In this document: in pieces, positions 43,880 through 55,620 of the stretch
Position numbering within the stretch: position 1 is the first letter of the stretch
Layout: every line of letters starts with the position of its first letter
Source of the DNA: Piliocolobus tephrosceles
Taxonomy: Eukaryota; Chordata; Mammalia; Primates; Cercopithecidae
Direction of reading: 5' to 3'
Assembly: GCF_002776525.5 (NCBI RefSeq)
Contig: NC_045436.1
Location: forward strand, 162,930,519 to 162,994,518
DNA: 64,000 nucleotides
Notes under the pieces: generated by a model
The model's input: only the letters and a program-made list of their open reading frames with translations
What the model was told of the DNA's origin: nothing
The model's database searches: none
Translations under genes and position numbers: made by a program

Positions 43880-44115
43880 CATAAGTTAAACCAGGCATAA
43901 GTACCTGATGGGCTTGAATCCTGGTTCTGTCACATCTAGCTGTGTGATCTTAGCAAATTTCTAACTCCTCTATGCCCCCTTTTCTTCAGCTGTAAGATAG
44001 AGATAATAATAATAACAATGATCCCTGTTTCACAGGGTTGCTGTGAGGACTAAAGGATTCAGATATAAAGAGCTTAAAATAATGTCTGATATGCAATAAG
44101 CATGATGTTTTCAGC
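43880..44115 (+). mobile_element. MIR, near full length
   Basis: GCTTGAATCCTGGTTCTGTC, AGCTGTGTGATCTTAGCAAA and TTCACAGGGTTGCTGTGAGG are in order. Confidence 0.88.
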
Positions 44116-44117
44116 TG

Positions 44118-44312
44118 TTATTACTTCTCTCAATAACCCTCTAAGGACTAATACCATTTTCAATTTAGAGATGAAAAAACTAAGGTAAAGAGAAGTAATG
44201 TAACTTGTCCAAGGTAACCCAACGAATTGATAATAGAGCTTGGAGTCAAACGCAAAGATTCCAAGAAGATTCCAGCACTAGAGTCCAAGTTCTTAACTAT
44301 CACCCTCTTGCT
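44118..44312 (-). mobile_element. MIR, antisense, tail-to-tail with the previous MIR
   Basis: CAATTTAGAGATGAAAAAAC and TAACTTGTCCAAGGTAACCC are inverted MIR boxes. Confidence 0.78.
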
Positions 44313-44443
44313 GTGTTATGTTCTCCTGCCCCCCACCTCCACCAAAAATCAATTCTATTAAAGTCTTATATTATCCCCAGTTGAATTTTCTACTTGATTC
44401 TCTTCAGTTTCCTCTAGTGGGGCAGAAACAAGAATAGTAAATA

Positions 44444-44762
44444 AGCCGGGCACGGTGGCTCACGCCTGTAATCCCAGCACTTTGGGAGGTTGAGGCTGGT
44501 GGATCGCGAGGTCAGGAGATCGAGACCATCCTGGCCAACATGCTGAAACCCCGTCTCTACTAAAAATACAAACATTAGCCAGGCGAGGTGGCGGGCGCCT
44601 GTAGTCCCAGCTACTGGGGAGGCTGAGGCAGGAGAATCGCTTGAACCCGGGAGGTGAAGATTGTAGTGAACTGAGATCTCGCCACTGCACTCCAGCCTGG
44701 CGACAGAGCGAGACTCCATCTCAAAAATATAAAATAAAATAAACAAACAACAACAAAAAAGA
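44444..44762 (+). mobile_element. Alu, young type (AluY/Sc-like)
   Basis: GGTCAGGAGATCGAGACCAT fits AluSc/Y. TSD AATAGTAAATA is exact at 44433-44443 and 44763-44773. The tail is an A-rich AAAT/AAC mix. Confidence 0.96.
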
Positions 44763-44773
44763 AATAGTAAATA

Positions 44774-45389
44774 GAGTCCCCACTCACCAAAGCTTCTAGC
44801 AGTACCCTTTGCAAAGGTGTCTTCTCTCAAGTGCATTTATTATCCGTTTTTAAACAACTAATGCTACGTTTCTAACACCCGTAATCACTAGTGACCATTC
44901 CTCTAATGTTTTGTCCTGTGTTATTTTATTTATTTAATGCTCCAGCACTAACACTGCCTTCCCCTCCGGCATCCCCACTGTGGCTGGGCGGCTGTCCTTA
45001 ACTTTCTTCTTTTGCGCTTCATTCCATCAGGTAAACTGTAACCAAAGCTCTGAACCATAAAACTTGGGCAGCCCTCCCCCTAGTGGTGATGCAGAGAATA
45101 TCCTAAAATTACGTAGTTTACAAATGAGTCACCATGAAAACCTACCTATTCCTTTGAAAGTTATTATAGAAAGAAGCAGCAGAAAAGTGGGGAATACCAA
45201 GTGACAAGGATGAAACAGGTTTTGATGTCCCCTAAAAACTTAGGCACTTCAGTCACCTGGAGGATGAATAAAAAGATTGAAGAGGGAGGGGGGAGAAAAG
45301 CTCAAGTTTACAAAGGAGGTGCTTGTCATACATACAAAGTTTTTAAGTCAAAAGGAAGCAAGTTGTGTTAGGAAGTTGGATGAGAAATA
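44774..45389. other. No gene or recognisable repeat
   Basis: Unassigned sequence. Confidence 0.4.
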
Positions 45390-45605
45390 AAGGAAGGCCA
45401 CTGAGACTGCAATGCAGAGAAGAGAGAATTTGGCCAAGCCAGCACATGCAAGCTCTTCTTGGCAAAGTTTAGGATTGGAGTCTCATGCCTGAAAGAAATG
45501 GGAAGCAAGTAAAGGCCTTTAATCAAGGAAGCTACACAATGAGACTAGAATTTTTTGCAGATTCCTAAAATCATATCTAATCATGCCGAGGTAGAGGCAA
45601 GAGTC
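45390..45605 (-). repeat. L2 fragment, antisense
   Basis: ATGGGAAGCAAGTAAAGGCC and ACACAATGAGACTAGAAT resemble the inverted L2 ORF region. Confidence 0.55.
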
Positions 45606-46240
45606 ATTTCCAATCCAGTGATTTTGTTTTCCCCATTATCTTTATTTTATATTTCAGGGCACAGGCAAGACTAAATCAACAGCAGTAGAGACCTGCTGTC
45701 TTAGCAGAGACAGAAAGAGAAATTCTTTTACTGGGAAGCAAGGGATATTTCTAACTCAGCATTCCCTACTGGGTAGCTGTCAGCTCCGTCTGGAAATGGT
45801 GAAAGTTACTGATCAGAATAACAAGTAATAATTTCTTGGTAATCTTCCCTTCTGTGAAGGGAAAAACAATAAATGCTTCTCTGTAGTTACAACACATTTG
45901 CTTATCCATTTACTTATCCAAATGGCTTGGGAGCCTCAGAGGAGCCTGACATTTGATGGTGCCAAAGCTCTATCCATCTTTAGCCCCTTCTCCACGAAAC
46001 CTTCCCTGCTGTGATCTGCCTGTTTTTTCCCTGCTCTCCTACAGTAACTGATATCACTGCTTTGAGTCTAACAGTCAAATCTTATTTAAAATGACCAAAA
46101 GAGAAACGTGAGTTCCCCTCCCCACTCAACTTGCTCAAATAGGAAGAGCACCAGGTAGAGATGAACGCAGAAATGGGGCGATGCATTTACAAGCCAAGGG
46201 GGGCCATGGATTTCCAGCAACCACCAGAACCTAGGAGAGA
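45606..46240. other. No gene or firm repeat
   Basis: Unassigned; ACGAAACCTTCCCTGCTGTG at 45996 is L2-like but weak. Confidence 0.4.
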
Positions 46241-46245
46241 GGCAA

Positions 46246-46843
46246 TGTCCTAGTCCACTTGCACTGCTGTAACAGAATACGAGCCTCAGTAATTTATGAA
46301 GAACAGAAATCTATTTCTCACCATTCTGGAGGCTGGGAAGTCCAAGATCAAGGAACCAGCAGCTTCAATCATGCTCACGTGGCAGAAGTTGCATGGGACT
46401 GAACGCTGTGTGAAGCTTCTATCATAAAGGACTTAATTGCATTCACAAGGGAGGAGCCCTCATGGCCTCATTAGCTCTTAAAAGCCTCACCTCTTAATAA
46501 TGTCACATTGGCGGCCAGGCGCTGTGGCTCACACATGTAATCTCAGCACTTTGGGAGGCCAAGGCAGGTGGATCACGAGTTCTGGAGATCGAGACCATCC
46601 TGGCTAACACGGTGAAACCCCGTCTCTACTAAAAATACAAAAAATAAGGCTGAGGCGACAGAATGGGAACGTGAAGCCGGGAGGCGGAGCTTGCAGTGAG
46701 CCGAGATAGCACCACTGCCCTCCAGCCTGGGCCACAGAGCAAGACTCCGTCTCCAAAAAAAAAAAAAAAAAAAAAGTAATTAAATAAATACTGTCACATT
46801 GGCAGCCCCTCAATTTTGGAAAGGATCCATTCAAACCATAGCA
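46246..46843 (-). mobile_element. MLT1/MSTD-type LTR, antisense, split by an Alu
   Basis: TGTCCTAGTCCACTTGCACT to TTCAAACCATAGCA. The LTR text is continuous across the Alu. Flanks GGCAA (46241-46245) and GGCAT (46844-46848) form a 5-bp TSD with one change. Confidence 0.92.
46513..46791 (+). mobile_element. AluY-like copy with a 47-bp internal deletion
   Basis: GGAGGCGGAGCTTGCAGTGA marks AluY. About 47 bases of the second monomer are missing near 46645. TSD TGTCACATTGGC is exact at 46501-46512 and 46792-46803. Confidence 0.95.
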
Positions 46844-46848
46844 GGCAT

Positions 46849-47344
46849 GAAGCATATTCTCTCTCACAGCACTAATATTAATGAGTTACAATTTATGAAA
46901 GTAATGAGGAGACTTTTCTTTGAAACCTAAAAATTATGACTGGTTTCTTAGGTGAATGTTTAGTTTTACCTAGTGTCTTAATTTCCCAGACATCTTTCCT
47001 TTCTCTGCACTGCTACACAATCTCTTTCTTGCAGGACTTGAGATTTTTCTAGTTTAAATCATAGCTATTCCAAAACATGCCCCGTCTGTAACAAGAAACG
47101 CCTTGAGGGTAAGATTCACTTTTTTTTAAATAAAGAATTACATACAGCCTTATATTAACTATTTCTCGTGGTTATTGACTATCTCGTCAACCCCACTGCA
47201 ATCTCCTTGCAGAGAAAATAACTCTCAGCCATCTTTCAGCTGCCATACAACCAACTCATCACTGCCACACAAAAATCTCCATATCAATTCTAGGTACATA
47301 GTTGGCCCTCAGTCATCAAATTCTTGTCAACTGAGTGGGATGTC
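46849..47344. other. No gene or recognisable repeat
   Basis: Unassigned AT-rich sequence. Confidence 0.4.
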
Positions 47345-47853
47345 TGTGGTAGGCAGCTTGTCAGATAGCTCTCAATACTCCCCACTGCCTGATATTCCCA
47401 ACTTTTGTTATCTTCTCCTATTGAATGTGGGTTGGACCTAGTAACTTACTTCTAAAAGGTGGAATGGGGAAGAAGTGATATTATGTCACTTCCAATATTA
47501 GTTTACAACAAAACCCTGTGACTCCTATCTTCTGCATTCTCCCTCTCCACCCTTCCTCTAGGGAAGACAAGCTGCTATGTTGGGCAGCCCTCAGGAGAGG
47601 CCCACATGACTTGGGACTGAGGTCTCCAATCAACATCCAGCTAGGCCTCAGGCCTTATGTCAAGAGAACATGATCCTCCCTGACTTGAACCTTGAGAAGA
47701 CTGAAGCTCTGAAGGACACTTTGATGGCAGTCATGTGAGAGGCACTGAGCCATGTGTGCCTAGTTAATACATTCTTGATTCTAAGATAATGAACTTCTCT
47801 TTAGCCCCTAAGTTTGGAGATAATTTCTTACATAGCAACATTTAACTGATGTA
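47345..47853 (+). mobile_element. Old MaLR/ERVL-class LTR
   Basis: GAATGTGGGTTGGACCTAGT, GATATTATGTCACTTCCAAT and CATAGCAACATTTAACTGAT follow a familiar old LTR family. No TSD is visible and the subfamily is unresolved. Confidence 0.78.
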
Positions 47854-48224
47854 GAGCATTGAGTAGTTGCTCAATAAATATTCTTAGCATGATCAAATAA
47901 ATATCTTCTAGCTCCTTACAATTAAGACATATACATTTAGAAACTTAGCAAAGTACCTTCTTTGATTTTATTTTGCATCTAAAACTAAAGAAACATAAGT
48001 ATAGAAATCAGTGATATTTTAGTCAAATAACTTTTTGTGATGACACTATGTGTCAGCAAATGAATGTGATAGGGTCCAACTCCAAAATGGAGCTTCCAAT
48101 CTAGGGGACACACACTCAATTTTCTTATTTTCATGATTGTCTCCCTATGACTCATGTTGCCTGTATCAAGTTCAGGATAGAAGAAAATATAAACCGGATA
48201 ATTATTTTTAAAAGAGGATCAAGC
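47854..48224. other. Unassigned; short L2/MIR-like end at 47865-47885
   Basis: TAGTTGCTCAATAAATATTC is typical of L2/MIR ends, too short to assign. Confidence 0.35.
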
Positions 48225-48345
48225 CGGAAAAACCTGTATATAAGTCCTGGCTCTCCACTGACAAAGAGACTCAAGGGAGTGGGTAAATCTCTTCAAGTCT
48301 TTAATTTCTTCAACTGGAAAATAGGCATCCTGATACTGACTTTGT
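48225..48345 (+). repeat. MIR fragment
   Basis: TAAGTCCTGGCTCTCCACTG, GTGGGTAAATCTCTTCAAGT and CAACTGGAAAATAGGCATCC are MIR in order. Confidence 0.68.
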
Positions 48346-49984
48346 TAAGGATTTCTATCCCAGTTTGCAAATTACTAATCCAAAGAAACTAAGCAATATT
48401 TATGGTCTCGTTTGCCATGCCTCCAAAAACGGAATCATCAAATAGGAAAACACAGGTTAAGGTCAACTATGAGGATCCCACAGAAAAGCAAGTGACTTGG
48501 GGTAGAAGAATGGAAGTCTACAGGCAGGAATTCCTGACTGAGCATGACCATAACCAAACCTATAAAATGGATTCCAATATGCGTAGGTCACAGACGTTTT
48601 CTCCATATCCCCCAAACACATATGGAAACAAGAATCATTTATAGTTTGAGAAATGTAAACTTAAAACACTAATTAATTCATAAAACAGATAATAAACATA
48701 AGAAACTTGTAAACCTGAGAAACGGCATGGAATGAAATGAAAATAAAGAAATATATAACTAAAGGGGGCTTTAAAAATCCAAAGTTTATCTGAAAACCTT
48801 TTTTAAAAATCTTTAGTAAAAGGCAAAATCAGTGTTACAAAGTATATTCATCAAAACTTGTATGTTTCAGTCTTTTGGTGTCCATTTACCTTCAGTTTAC
48901 ACACAATTCTAACAAAGATGGGAATCTGATTTTCCAGTCCTCTCTTGCTTAGGCTCAAAAAGCTGCATAGTCAGACAAGCTGAAAGTACAAAGAAGCAAT
49001 AGTCTAACAGAAAGAACATAACCGACAAAACCCTTAAAAAGTAGCAATCTGAGGCCATTTGATAAAGAGAAAGGAAGACCTGTATTTCCCAATAGCATCA
49101 ATGTATAAATGTATGCATCACTATTTTATGGCATGTGTAAGTATTCTTATTAAACTAAATGTTTCCAAAAATGCTAAAATTATGTTTTGCATTGTATTTC
49201 CCTAAACTTGGAAATATTCCATAACTTTAACAAAAGTTCTTATTTGGCCTTAAGAAATATACATGATGTCCCATTTCAGTCATCTATTGAATTCAAGTAT
49301 CAATTCTTCTAACTTGGTAGCAGCAGACAAAGAAAATATTAAATAAATGCATGTAAAGGGATTACAGACACCTAATGAGTCACCGTGGGACACAAGGCTA
49401 TGCAAAGTAGACCATAACCTTTGATGCTGACATCCAGAAAGATGAGCATGGCTGTGCTCAGCAGGTCCCTTGGGACTCTAAGGCAGAAGGTTCTGCAGTT
49501 GGACACATAACCACTTGAGAAAGTAGTTTCAAGCTGCCAGCATCCAGATTTTTCTTTATAGGTGTGTTGAGAGGAAAGAGAGGGATTCATCATGGATTAT
49601 TTTTCTACAATATCACACTGTAGATGCGGTCCTCAATCAATTTGTCCTATGTTGTCAATTGTCCTATTTGCAAGTCTGTTAACCAAGAGGTATTTTCCTA
49701 CCTAATCATTTTCTCCCAGTGGTTTGCTAAGAGACTCACGCTGCATGGGAACACTCTGAAGGATGTTCTCCACTTGCTCTTAGAGATCTGCTCTCCTCTC
49801 TGCTCTGTGCTCTGAAAGGCCAACCTTAAAAGTCTGCTTCAAACACATCTCTCATGGCTTCCGGGTGGGACAGCCATGAGAGACAGAAGCAAGAGAATAG
49901 AGAGCAGGAGGGAAGGACACTGGCATCTTGTACCTGTGGTTTTTATTCTGCTGAACTACTTGTTGGAGGTGGCTTCTTAATTGT
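48346..49984. other. No gene or recognisable repeat (1.6 kb)
   Basis: Unique-looking sequence. An 80-codon ORF (48402-48644), which holds a second methionine context near 48417, is polar and lysine/arginine-rich, without any domain I recognise. I do not call it. Confidence 0.45.
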
Positions 49985-50345
49985 TATTAACTAATCTATT
50001 TGCATGTAGTAAAATACCTTTTACTTGTACCATTTGATGACTTTTGACAAAAGTGTACACCTGTGTAACCACTGCCACAATCAAGAAAGAAAGCTTTCTA
50101 TTGCTATAAAATGTTTTCTACTTCTTACTTGCCACAAGTCCCTACCTCCCCAGCCCCAAGCAACCACTGATCTGATTTGTGTCATTAAGGATTAGTTTTA
50201 CCTTCATTAGAATTTAATATAAATGGAATCATAGAGTATGAACTCTTTGGTTCAACATAATTATTTTGAGATGTATCTATGTTGTTGAGTCTATCAATAG
50301 TTCATTACATTTTATTGCTTTGCAGTATTCCATTTGGCCTATCAT
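49985..50345 (-). mobile_element. Old L1M 3' region, antisense
   Basis: TGCATGTAGTAAAATACCTT, TTTGATGACTTTTGACAAAA, ACACCTGTGTAACCACTGCC and AATATAAATGGAATCATAGA are well-kept inverted L1M blocks. Confidence 0.92.
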
Positions 50346-50593
50346 ATCAAAGACTGTGACTACTGTCATTCGGTCCTCTCCTACAACTAGCATTCTCCCC
50401 AGTTCCACCAACCTTGTTGATTGCCCTTCTGTCTGACACCACCTTTGTAAATATCCCCTACACTGAACTCTTCTCTATGACATGTTCTGTCTGTCTTCTG
50501 CTGGGTCTTTCACTGACCCAAAATCACTTAGGAAACACAACATTAGAAGAGTATATAAACTTTTTATTCTCTAAGGAAATAAAAGCTTTTATA
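50346..50593. other. Unassigned
   Basis: Pyrimidine-rich sequence with a faint LTR flavour; no family recognised. Confidence 0.35.
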
Positions 50594-50598
50594 GGCAT

Positions 50599-50929
50599 TG
50601 TCTTATCTATTTGGTGCTGCTGTAATGGAATAACACAGACTGGGGAATTTGTAGAGAGCAAAAATGTTTCCTCATAGTTCAAGAGGCTGGGAAGTCCAAA
50701 ATCAAGGTACTGGCATTTTGTGAGGACCTTCTTGCCGTGTCCTCACATGACGGAATGCAGAAGGGCAAGAGACAGCTGATTGCTACAGGAAGCCTTTTTT
50801 ATAAGGACCTTAATCCCATTAATAAGATAACAGCCCTCGTGGACTAATCACCTCTTAAAGGCCCCACCTCTTAAGAGCATCACAATGGCAACACCTGACT
50901 TTTGGAGACAACACATTCAAACCATAGCA
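50599..50929 (-). mobile_element. MLT1/MSTD-type solo LTR, antisense
   Basis: TGTCTTATCTATTTGGTGCT to TTCAAACCATAGCA. Exact 5-bp TSD GGCAT at 50594-50598 and 50930-50934. Confidence 0.95.
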
Positions 50930-50934
50930 GGCAT

Positions 50935-51155
50935 GATCCTGATATCTTTTGTTATGTCCCACTGTGGCAAAGAAGTATCAGCCTTTTTTTAACCACAAAA
51001 AGAAGAGAAATGTGAAGATATCCTGTTCCTTGCCTATGATCGTTGGAGGTAAAACGGTCTAAAACCTTAAATGTCTAATCCTTTAGTGTTCCTTTAATTA
51101 TTTAAAAATAGTTTATTTCTTCAGACTATAAAAGATATGTGTGTTAAATGAATAT
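50935..51155. other. Unassigned
   Basis: No recognisable element. Confidence 0.35.
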
Positions 51156-51480
51156 TTTTGATATTTGGAAAGTGCAGAAAAGTATAAAGGAAAAATAAAA
51201 ATCATCCATAAAGGCACCGTCCTGTGATAAACATAGAATATTTCTTTCAAGTCTATTTTTATTTAATGATGATCCATATGCATCTATTTTAAATAAAATT
51301 AGATTCCCAGGGTAGTTTTGTATCCTGCCCTTTTCCAACTAAATACATGTTGCCAGCATTTTCATTATCATTAAATATTATTTCAGAGCATTATTTTTAA
51401 TGGCCATATAAATCTTACATTGTCTAACACATGTGCTCGATTACTTTCCTATTGTTTGTAATTTACTGCTTCTAACAGGG
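51156..51480 (-). repeat. L1M-like fragment, antisense
   Basis: GTGCAGAAAAGTATAAAGGA, GTTTTGTATCCTGCCCTTTT and AGCATTATTTTTAATGGCCA recall a common old L1M-class repeat. The class is uncertain. Confidence 0.55.
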
Positions 51481-52806
51481 ATCTAAATTTTGTGGAAGGA
51501 AAACCAAGATTCAGTTCGCTCTTTGGCCATTATAATGGTGTTCTTTGACATTTGGGGCCAGCCTAGCTCCTAAATAGAATTTAAAATCAAGGGATTTAAC
51601 AATTGAGAGAAAGGTGCTTGAGAGCTAATCAAGGTGAACGGTCATTTGGGGAATATTCACCAGGCCTAACAAGGAAAATCGTGGGATTCTCAGTCTCCAC
51701 CTCCAAATAACTTCTAAAGCCTGCCCTGATAAGGTTCAATTAAGATGAGAAAGATCAGGTAACTTTGCGGGAAGACCATAATTCCTGCAATACCAAATGT
51801 CAAATGTTGCCATTTTAGCTGTTCTGAGTGACTGCCTTGTTATTTCTGAGGGTTTTAAGGGTAGTATTTGTCAGTGGCAGCATCACTGACTTTTCAAAGT
51901 AATTAACTTTGTACCCAAAAATAAACTTAATTGTTTAACCAGTGATGTATTAAGCACCATGGGAGGGATGTACCATTTTCTTTGGAAATAAATCCGATTT
52001 CTTCAGTCTCCCGAGTTATTTCTCCAGGAACCATGTTATTGTCCTGTAAAATGGTCCACCCCTCCCATTATCTCCTAAGTAGCAGTTAGCTGGGGAGAAA
52101 ACAGTTATATTGATATATGAAGTTGGAGGCAGATGCCAAGCTAATTGATCTGAGTAAGTTAAATGGGAGGAAATACTTTCAAGAATCAATAGAGGTGCTA
52201 ATTCGACTAATTGTTGGATAGTGTTTCTTTTTTAAGTGAGCGATTTTCCCAATTACTGTTTATCATGTTGATTTTTTTTTTTTTTGCCCTGAGTTTATCA
52301 GTTTTAACTTTATTAAACCTTCTATAATATTGGCTTCCAATGTGTCTTTACCCCTAAGGTTTTAATTGGCCATTTGGTGACAGATTGTTTTCCTGGATGT
52401 GCTGATCTATGGTACAAAAACTAGGCCTGGCCTGTGACCAAGATGACTCCAGCAGAGAAAATTTTCTACCAATGGAATTGAAAACAAAAGCAAGAGTTCT
52501 CAATTAGAGTTGAAGGACCAAGGAATGGAAGCTTAAGCATACAATTTAAAGTTACAAGGGCAACCAATAGACAAATGAAAGATGACTGTTTATTGATTTA
52601 CAAACTGGGAAGAGGAATGTAGAAGGGGTGGATAGTAAACTATTTCCATACCTTTCCAGAGGTGTGTGTATGGGGGGACATCAATAGATATTGCTTATGA
52701 CTGATGATTCAGAACGTGGTCAACAATGGATGCAAGGAGTGGAAGTGAAAAGGAAGGAGGGAGAAAAGGAGATTTTTAGTTGTTTTTTTTTTTTTAACTC
52801 CACTAT
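51481..52806. other. Repeat-poor block, 1.3 kb; candidate conserved noncoding DNA
   Basis: No repeat except a T12 run near 52273 and a purine-rich patch near 52745. Several homeodomain-type TAATT/AATTA cores occur (for example near 51901, 52141, 52202). No ORF of note. Confidence 0.4.
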
Positions 52807-52811
52807 GTAAT

Positions 52812-53172
52812 TGTATTAGTCTATTTTCATGCTGCTGATGAAAACATACCTAAGACTGGGTAATTTACAAAGAAAAAATGGTTTAATGGACTCACTGTTC
52901 CACATGACTGGTGAGGCCTCATAATCATGGTGGAAGGCAAAAGGCACATCTTACATGGTGGCAGACCAGAGAAAATAAGAATCTAGCAAGAGAGGAAACC
53001 TCTTATAAAACCATCAGATCTCATGAGATTTATTCACTATCATGAGAACAGTATGGGGGAAACCGCCCCATGATTCAATTACCTCCCACCAGGTCCCTCC
53101 CACAACATGTGGGAATTATGGGCGCTGCAATTTAAGATGAGATTTGGGTGGGGACACGACCAAACCATATCA
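52812..53172 (-). mobile_element. THE1-type MaLR solo LTR, antisense, exact TSD
   Basis: TGTATTAGTCTATTTTCATG to CGACCAAACCATATCA. TSD GTAAT is exact at 52807-52811 and 53173-53177. Confidence 0.97.
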
Positions 53173-53177
53173 GTAAT

Positions 53178-54119
53178 AATTTAAAAACAATAATAACATA
53201 AACAAAGGTGTTGGGGGTTTAGAAAGAACAGCGAGGAGATAAGAGCAAATGGGGAATCCTAGAGTCTTACAACATAAGGGCCGAAAGAGACCTACAAAAA
53301 TGAAGTTCTATTCTCTCCCTTTACAAATAACAGACTAGGAGACAGATAGTTGAATAATAGAAACATTAAAACTCAAAAAGGACAAAAGAGAGTATATTCT
53401 ACTCATATGCATGATGCTTTCTTGGAATAATACTTGGAAACTTCTTCTTGCTAACCCCCACCTCCCAATATTCTCAAGCCTACTCACTAATGCCTGAAAT
53501 TCTCTTAAGAAACGACTAAGCTTTTCATTCCAAAATGAAGGACACCCTAGGGAAAAATTTACACATTAACTCAGGGTTCTACTTGAGTGATTTTGACCTA
53601 AATTGGAACAAAGGTTTAAAAGTCTTACATTAGAAGAGTACAAAGCTCTAAATGCTGAGATAGAGGAAACTCTGTCAATATGAGTTTTAAAAGGGATGGC
53701 CAAAGGCACCTGATACAAATATTTTGCTTCCTAACTATTTCCTGCTATGTTTCCTGTTGTCCACTCTCTTTATTCAGCCTTCTTGTTTCTATCTGTGCAA
53801 TGGTCCATGATGTTGTACTTGTTTTATGGCTAAAATCAGCACTGGAATTGGATTTTCAAATAGCTACTGTTCGATTTTGGCTGGAATATTTGGCAGATCT
53901 CCCTGCTGGAGTTTTCACTGTCATATCAGGGTGGTAATGAGAAACTTGAACCAACACATTGGCTGGTGGCTAACTGGAAAGAGAGAAGAACTTTTCAAAG
54001 TCTTCCCCCAGGAAATTCATTGGTTAAAAGAATCCACAAAAACATCAGGGCATAAATAAGTGTATCCCTGCAAGTAACGTCTCAATATTGTCATCATAAT
54101 CATCATCGTTGTCGTCACT
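53178..54119. other. No gene or firm repeat
   Basis: Unassigned, with a faint old SINE-like patch at 53260-53350 and a TCA/TCG triplet run at 54090-54120. ORFs near 53680-54059 have no motif. Confidence 0.4.
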
Positions 54120-54260
54120 ACATTTGAGTTGTCATGGAATCTAGAACAACTTCTTTCGCTTCTCTGAAGATCAGCCTGCTCCTCTGTAAAATGGGGAGAT
54201 TGAATATTTCTCTGCCCACCTAGTAGAGTTAGGAGACACAAATATGGGAAAAGAAATGAG
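54120..54260 (+). repeat. MIR fragment
   Basis: CCTCTGTAAAATGGGGAGAT is the MIR core end. Confidence 0.6.
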
Positions 54261-54499
54261 GCAAAGATGCACAGGAAAGCCATTAGAAAGCACCAAGCAA
54301 ATATGAACACAATCAGAAATGATTCCAAGGTCATGAGATCTCTGAGGTCAGCAGTCCCATAGAGTATAGCATAAAGTGTGGCTCATCATGGACATTCAAA
54401 TGTGTTTTATGTATGTGTAGCAGAGAAAACAGGGCAAAAATAAACAAAAATGGAAATTGACAATGTAACAGATTCCATAAGGCAGCATATATGACTAGC

Positions 54500-54622
54500 C
54501 AGAGGTATGTATAGACAGTGCTATAATTTCAGAGGACACTGAGACCTCCAGAGGGACTCTGGAGTAATGTTGTGAAGGGGAAACTTCTGCTGGGTCTTGA
54601 AGGACAGAGTGGGTTTAACTAG
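54500..54622 (-). repeat. L2 fragment, antisense
   Basis: GCTGGGTCTTGAAGGACAGA followed by GTGGGTTTAACTAG resembles inverted L2. Confidence 0.5.
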
Positions 54623-54659
54623 ATACTAAAAAAGAGAGAAGTCAATAGAAGATAAGAGC

Positions 54660-54795
54660 CCAATATAATTGGCAAATTTATCAAGTGTTTACAATGCATC
54701 CAGATACGATTGTCTGGTAGCCCTTTACGTGTAATTTTTAGGCTTCCCAAGAACTTTCTGAGGCATATGTATAAATCATGTAGATGAGGCCTGCC
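54660..54795 (-). repeat. MIR, antisense, degraded
   Basis: CCCTTTACGTGTAATTTTTA and AAATCATGTAGATGAGG fit inverted MIR. Confidence 0.55.
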
Positions 54796-54859
54796 AGAGA
54801 AACTCTCAACATGGTTTTTGAAGCTAAGCAATAGGTTTCAGGATGTGTTACTGACAGGA

Positions 54860-55020
54860 TTAAGGCCTCAAATGGGAGAAAAGAGAAAAAAGAAGGTGAA
54901 AGACAATGGTGGTGAAAGAAACAAAATGGAAGAAAGTAAAAAATAAAATTAGCAAATGGATGGAATAGAAAAAGCAAAATGGGTAGATGGAAGATGGGAT
55001 AGAAAGGAGGTGAAGTGATG
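54860..55020. repeat. Purine-rich (GGA/GAAA) low-complexity tract
   Basis: Long G/A-rich runs with scattered T. The antisense Phe/Leu-rich ORFs come from this composition. Confidence 0.65.
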
Positions 55021-55124
55021 TATGAGCCTGGGCATGGTAAAGGGGAACAATAATGCCAAAGGCATCATGCCAAAGACTACCCATGAGCTTACCATTCCCA
55101 CTTGGGCTGGTCCAAGCTCAAGGT

Positions 55125-55290
55125 TAATTATTAGAAAACAAGAGCTCTGACCCTGGGTTCACTACTAATTAGTCAAGAAACCCTGAGCAATCTGACGAAC
55201 CTGCAGTTGACCTCCTCACTTTATTTGTTTGTTATTCTGGAATGTCACCTCTCCTAAGCACTGCATTAAATGATTGGGAGAGGAAAATGA
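55125..55290 (+). repeat. MIR fragment
   Basis: AGAGCTCTGACCCTGGGTTC head, then degraded core. Confidence 0.55.
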
Positions 55291-55319
55291 GCATGTATTA
55301 TGTGAAAACATTTGGAATT

Positions 55320-55620
55320 CAAAATGCATCAAGCAGAATATTTCATTGTACTTCTAGAAAGCACTGGACATCAACCAAGATCCATTCTAGGTTTTAAAGA
55401 TTAGAGATACGCAATACCTAGCCTCTACCTTCAAAGACCTCACAGACCACTGATGGAGACAAGATGTGTTAACAAATGTATTGCAAAAACAGTTAGAAGA
55501 GTGTAATAAGAAAAACACATTCCAGGAGTACAGAATGGTTAACTCTATCAGGGGAGGTCAGGGAACGCTCAAGGAAAGTGTCATAGGAAGAAAACGCAGA
55601 TGTCAGTATTTGTTTTACGG
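55320..55620 (-). repeat. L2 3' region, antisense
   Basis: TCTACCTTCAAAGACCTCAC and GGGGAGGTCAGGGAACGCTC follow inverted L2 order. Confidence 0.6.

Noticed and set aside
44414..44836. 140-codon minus-strand ORF, one of the longest in the window
   Set aside because: Almost entirely antisense Alu (44444-44762), with the classic Alu-derived protein pattern.
48402..48644. 80-codon polar ORF starting MVSFAMPPK
   Set aside because: No domain, no splice signals that I can defend, and no second exon; not enough to call a gene.
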